Origin: Poecilobothrus nobilitatus
Lineage: Eukaryota > Arthropoda > Insecta > Diptera > Dolichopodidae
Assembly: GCA_947095535.1 (NCBI GenBank)
Contig: CAMUPU010000002.1
Span: 129,501 to 193,500, forward strand
Length of the DNA stretch: 64,000 nucleotides
Direction of reading: 5' to 3'
A program made the translations under genes and the position numbers. Positions within the stretch are counted from its first letter, which is position 1. Each line of letters begins with the position of its first letter. Positions 59,868 to 64,000 of this stretch are shown here, one piece after another. The notes under the pieces were generated by a model. That model saw only the letters and a list, made by a program, of their open reading frames with translations, made no database searches and was not told the DNA's origin.

Positions 59868-60122
59868 TTATTTATTCTTCAATAATTTCGTTGGTCGGCA
59901 ACGGATTTTTCTCTGGAGTTTCTGTTTTAATTTGCTCCACTTAACATTCGCATTGATAAAATTTAAATTTTCTATTTCTTGCTCAATTGTTGTTTTATCT
60001 GAAAATGGATTTTCTTCACTATTTTGAGCATGATCCAATTTTGCAGCACTTAATCTTTCAAATTGTGATTTTAATTGACATACTGTAACTTTTCGTAAAT
60101 CTTTTAACGTTGGTGCAACCAT
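59868..60122 (-). pseudogene. Probable start of gag of an LTR retrotransposon (truncated)
   Basis: 84-residue frame, ATG at 60120-60122, beginning MVAPTLKDLRKVTVCQLKSQ and rich in Lys, Glu and Asn. It starts ~83 bases downstream (minus strand) of a primer-binding site, where gag begins in gypsy-type elements. Nothing of pol follows; sequence beyond 59868 joins unrelated AT-rich DNA and the ~1.1 kb repeat. Gag identity is inferred from position only. Confidence 0.55.
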
Positions 60123-60204
60123 ACTGAATTCTTATTATTAAATATGTATTTAAATATTTCAATTTACGGTTCGTATCAGAAGATTTACTATATTTGGATA
60201 GCAA

Positions 60205-60222
60205 ATCCTACCGACTGCGCCA
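60205..60222 (-). other. Primer-binding site, tRNA-Ser type
   Basis: On the minus strand TGGCGCAGTCGGTAGGAT immediately follows the LTR end. It is complementary to the 3' end of insect tRNA-Ser as used by the 17.6/297 group of gypsy elements (family knowledge). A second copy lies at about 62082-62100 inside the insertion at 62041-62345. Confidence 0.8.
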
Positions 60223-60558
60223 ATTATGTTTTTATTTAAGAAAGTAAAACATTAAGTTTTTAGTTTGGTTTTAAGACTGATTTTTATTTTACAAAGTTAT
60301 ACTTATATATTAATATGCTTAAATTAACTTAATGCTAAGATCATCAAAAATAATGTTGCTTTTAAAATTTACTGATAAAATCAATTAACCAGGAATGCTA
60401 ATTGCATTTCCTGTTATTGTGAAAATATAAAAATGCTTAAAGAAAAGGTGAATGAGCTACTATATTATGCCAACACCACAATACCATGCAACATTATTAA
60501 GTTGTGTCAACGTGATGTATCATGCAACATTATGGCAACACATATGTCATGCTACACT
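60223..60558 (-). mobile_element. 5' LTR of a gypsy/17.6-like retrotransposon
   Basis: 336 bp on the minus strand, starting AGTGTAGCATGACATATG and ending ACATAAT before the primer site. AGTG starts are typical of the 17.6/297 group. It is homologous to the LTRs at 21329-21671 and 31146-31499. The plus-side edge (60558) is ~10 bases from the tandem-duplication junction with LINE sequence. Confidence 0.8.
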
Positions 60559-61728
60559 TAACATTATTAAACTATTATTTTTATTTTTGTTTAACTTAAC
60601 ATACCTGTTTTTCCAGCGACTTAGAGTGATGTTATTACCAATGAAGAAAGTATCGTTATTGTGCGCAAAGAAAAGCCAATCGTACTTAAGTGAAATAGAT
60701 ATCTTGAAACACTCGTATTTGTATTTTTTCCTTTTTACTAGTTGTTTCGGAACTATTTTTCCTGCACTTATGATGGGAATTCTAAAGTTGTCATAAAAGA
60801 TTTTCTTTATACGCTGCTGTGTACTTCCAAATGGTACTCCTTTTAACATGTAAACCACACTTTCACTATCTGTAGTTCCACCGTTTAACTTGCTATTTTT
60901 TGTATATTTGCGGTTGCTAATTTCAGAAGTGGACGTTTTTTCATTTTGTTTAAAATCGACAGCTTTTAGTTCATCATGTATATATGGGCAATGAATGGGC
61001 GTGTCGGGTGGGGTTAAAGCTGAGGTCTGACTAATTTTATTTTCTATGGAAATAAACATATCTTCCCATTTACTGTACATGTTATCAATTTTGTTAATTC
61101 CATTATGAAGTTCGGTTGACACAGAAACCAGGGTGTCCTGTAAAGGCATAACCAAACTAGGTACATAAAACTCCGCAAAATTAGCTGGCATATCATTATA
61201 AACTTTGTAAAGATCTTGCACTTTACTTGTTAAGTTAGTTTGATTTTTTTCTATAACCTCCAATGAATTATTTATGTCCGACATTGTGTTTAAAAATTTG
61301 TTACTTAATTCATCCAATTTATGATTTAAAGTTTTGATAGTCGAGGGACTGCTAAAACACTCTGATGGATTAGTTATGTTTTTACTTATACATATTTTAT
61401 TCGAGAGGTTGTCTATATTCCTCGAGGTCTCCAATAAATTTTCATTATTGAGTTGAATCACTGCATGTAATTTAAGTGCCATGCCATCTTTTTCTTTACT
61501 TAGAGCAGTTATTCGGTTGTCGATATTGTCATACATGGTCCTAAGAAGAACGTGAGTATTTTGGCAGTCAGTACACATGAAAAAATCATTGAGCGATTGA
61601 TGGAATTGTATTCTAGATGCTCCGATACATGCTCCATGGAGTTTCCTGTTGCAAAATCCTTTACATATTAGTCTCTTCGAAGAGTTATCCATCGCTGTGC
61701 AGTTAACCATGTCACATTTAAAATTCAT
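60547..61728 (-). pseudogene. LINE ORF1 N-terminal part, duplicated and truncated (393 aa frame)
   Basis: As far as I can read, residues 1-388 match the ORF1 at 54727-57240 except for a substitution at NRYVKLN (NRYFKLN in the other copy). It carries the same PHD finger (C5 to C55). At about 60569 the match ends and the frame runs a few codons into the LTR before stopping. The poly-Asn tract and everything downstream are absent. The 5' UTR (61729-62040) is also duplicated. It results from tandem duplication, not a separate insertion. Confidence 0.88.
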
Positions 61729-62040
61729 GTTTATTGCAGTTTTTGTTATTATTATTTTTATTTATTTTTTTTTATTAAATCGAAAAATAAAAGTAATGAT
61801 GAGTAATATTTACAACTCGATTATTCTAATTATTTTACCGTAATTCAAAACTAGTTCTGATAACCAAAAAAAAAAAAAATTTTTTATTGTTTAAATTGTG
61901 AACAAGAAAGAAAGAAAAAAGCGAATTGATTAATTATGAGTTTAAATTAATTAAATTAATTGCTTGAATTAAGTAACGAAGACAAACACGTCTGTACTGA
62001 TTAACGGTTGGAATTGATATCTTTTTTGTACCACGCATTA

Positions 62041-62345
62041 TATTATTTTCAACATTTTTCAAGATTTACTATATTTGGATAGCAAATCCTACCGACTGCG
62101 CCAATTATGTTTTTATTTAAGAAAGTAAAACATTAAGTTTTTAGTTTGGTTTTAAGACTGATTTTTATTTTACAAAGTTATACTTATATATTAATATGCT
62201 TAAATTAACTTAATGCTAAGATCATCAAAAATAATGTTGCTTTTAAAATTTACTGATAAAATCAATTAACCAGGAATGCTAATTGCATTTCCTGTTATTG
62301 TGAAAATATAAAAATGCTTAAAGAAAAGGTGAATGAGCTACTATA
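62041..62345 (-). repeat. Inserted partial copy of the LTR and primer-site region
   Basis: Duplicates about 60180-60467 (flank, primer-binding site and ~245 bp of LTR) within unit 2. The flanking CATTATATTTTCAACAATTTC is present after the insert and in altered form before it, so it may be a templated insertion with a duplicated target. Confidence 0.8.
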
Positions 62346-63362
62346 TTCATTATATTTTCAACAATTTCAAATTAACGAGTAAAACAAAATGCAAAAAATT
62401 CGTTAAAGAAGTTTGTTAGAAAATTTGAAAAAATCAAGTAACACTTTCGTCAATTATAAAGTAACCCTATATTATTAAAAAAAGTTGTTAATAGAAATAA
62501 GAGTATAATGTTGAAGCTTTAACTTTTGTGTATTACTTCAAAAAAATTTTAACAGGTGTTCAAGTTACAGGTGTTTAAAAATGGGAAATTTTCAGTTTTT
62601 GACCCCTTACAGCTCCTAAACGGGAGGTGATACAAAAAAAATTTTTGAAATATGAATTTTTTGCATTTTGTTTTACTCGATAATCTGAAATTGTTGAAGA
62701 TATAATGCGTAATATAAAAAAAATGTAAATAAATAAACAATATAGTTGCTTACTTGAAGAATTTTTATTTATATGATATTGATATACATATATACTTATA
62801 TAATATCATGTTTATTTACATATCGTATATGTCACTGATGAATGAATGATAAGAGTATAGATGTATATTATATAACGCCGTATTTACATACATACAAGTA
62901 TATGTATTTTATTGTACTTATAAGAAATTATTCTACGAAAATATTCTGGAAATATTTTTAAAGAAAAATTGCAATGTATGGCGATATACTTATAACAATA
63001 TAAATATACTATGTACGCATTAATATAATATAATATTTAAAATTATATTTACTATTTTGTACTTAGTAAATTTAATATACATTTACTGCTTAGTATTAAA
63101 TGGTACTATAGAATATTTGAAAAAGTTTTGGATTGATAATCGTTATGTGGAAGGTTAAAATCTGCTTTTGAAGAATGTATAAACATATAGTTTGAATATA
63201 TGTACAACCCATAGTTCTAGAAATTATAAAATTCACCTAAATTATTTTAAAATACTAAAATATTAAAAAAATAATATTGTAAGCAGAATGACAGGCTGTA
63301 AACATACTAACTGTTCGTACGGGTATCTAAGAGTTGACAAAGGCAACTGTATTCTTCCTCGT
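62346..63362. mobile_element. Head-to-head DINE-1-like pieces, duplicate copy
   Basis: Reversed part at 62346-62647 and forward part at 62648-63362, matching 57548-58563. The forward 3' end (CGTACGGGTATC, hairpin, ATTCTTCCTCGTT) is at about 63315-63362. Confidence 0.82.
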
Positions 63363-64000
63363 TTTAAAATAGATTTTTAAAATATTTTTTATTCTGCACA
63401 AAAACAAAAATAAAAAAATAAACATAAACATAAATGTATATCAAGAAACATAAATGTATATCAAAGAGTACATTTTTAGTTTAATCAGTTCCATATTTTG
63501 ATTTGCTGTTTTTTTTCTTTTTATTCATATTTTTTGAACATTTTTATTTAAAAATAAAAAAAATATCTTACACGACATGCAGTCAGCTAATTAATGACTT
63601 TCGTGTTTTCTTTTCTTCTATAAATTCTTCTATCCAGAAGAGACCACATTTTTACGTAAGCAAAAAACAATCTATATCTTACTTTACTTTTTTTCTTTAT
63701 GCTAACAAAAAAAAAAACAAAAACAGGATTACACTTTTTCTTTTCAATTTTGAAGATGCGCTGTAGATTTAAAAATAAAAAAATATTTCTCTTTTATTTT
63801 TATATAAAAATTTTTTTTTAATACATTTACATTTGCATATAAAACAAAAAACAAAAAAAAAAGTTTTAATTCTTATTCCTTTAAAACTAGAATGTTGAAA
63901 AAATTATTTAAGTATAATTTTTTTTTTTTTTTTTTGTACTCTACACATTTTTCAAAGAAGGTTATAAAGAACAAGTTTTTTATTTTCATTTCCTTTAAAT
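63363..64000 (-). repeat. ~1.1 kb unclassified repeat, reversed, cut by the window end
   Basis: Duplicate of 58564-59200. It leaves the window in the poly-T and AAATGCAACATT-type part. Confidence 0.75.

Larger units (their letters stand above)
60569..64000. repeat. Tandem duplication (period ~4.5 kb), second unit, running off the window
   Basis: Matches 56074 onward in order and orientation: ORF1 start, LINE 5' UTR, reversed and forward DINE-1-like pieces, ~1.1 kb repeat. The offset is 4488 in ORF1 and ~4800 after an extra ~305 bp insertion at 62041-62345. The first unit is 56074-60568, so the duplication is strictly head-to-tail. Confidence 0.92.

Overview
This is a strongly AT-rich, gene-poor stretch of animal nuclear DNA built almost entirely from transposable elements and their rearranged remains. 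I recognise no intact host protein gene, no rRNA or tRNA and no CRISPR array. The best clue to the host is an abundant ~1.5 kb non-autonomous repeat. It begins TACCCGTACG, carries a CCGTCCGT motif followed by an AAAGCTAGAA motif, and ends in a small hairpin followed by TATTCTTCCTCGTT. This is the architecture of DINE-1/Helentron-type elements of flies, so a dipteran (or at least insect) host is inferred, not proven.

Layout. 0.3-2.5 kb: decayed protein-primed family B DNA polymerase (PolB) of a Polinton/Maverick, cut off by a 5'-truncated I-clade LINE (2.5-4.0 kb). 4-7.3 kb: mostly featureless AT-rich DNA with repeat scraps. 7.3-8.1 kb: remnant PIF/Harbinger transposase, then a perfect hairpin and a foldback repeat (8.3-8.7 kb). 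9.9-14.6 kb: I-clade LINE (endonuclease, RT, RNase H) split by a DINE-1-like element. 15.6-17.0 kb: another DINE-1-like element. 17.5-21.2 kb: antisense CR1/Jockey-like LINE, also split by one. 20.0-39.15 kb: two ~9.4 kb tandem copies of a composite segment (LINE endonuclease piece, gypsy-type LTR, second repeat subfamily, a further ~1.1 kb repeat, a broken PolB, a ~272 bp tandem repeat and a small exon-like unit). 39.8-43.0 kb: plus-strand LINE with a poly(A) tail.

43.6-50.5 kb is the richest part: a Polinton module with recognisable integrase, adenovirus-type cysteine protease, major capsid protein, other virion-type proteins and FtsK/HerA-type packaging ATPase, mostly on the minus strand. 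It carries relatively few lesions. One structural gene is split by a 666 bp terminal-inverted-repeat element with a TTA target duplication, typical of PIF/Harbinger. Two small reading frames in this module look homologous to each other and belong to no family I can name.

50.5-57.9 kb: a reversed DINE-1-like element holding a nearly full-length, low-damage minus-strand LINE. Its ORF1 has a PHD-type zinc finger and an in-frame (ATT)n tract encoding over 100 mostly Asn residues. 56.07-64.0 kb: a second tandem duplication (period ~4.5 kb) repeats the LINE 5' region, head-to-head DINE-1-like pieces and the ~1.1 kb repeat. The start of a gypsy-type LTR retrotransposon (gag start, tRNA-Ser-type primer site, LTR) sits at the junction.

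The elements do not form a working pathway. The Polinton genes would together make a self-replicating, possibly virion-forming element, but every copy here is broken. The window is mainly a record of nested insertion, tandem duplication and template-switch-like rearrangement.
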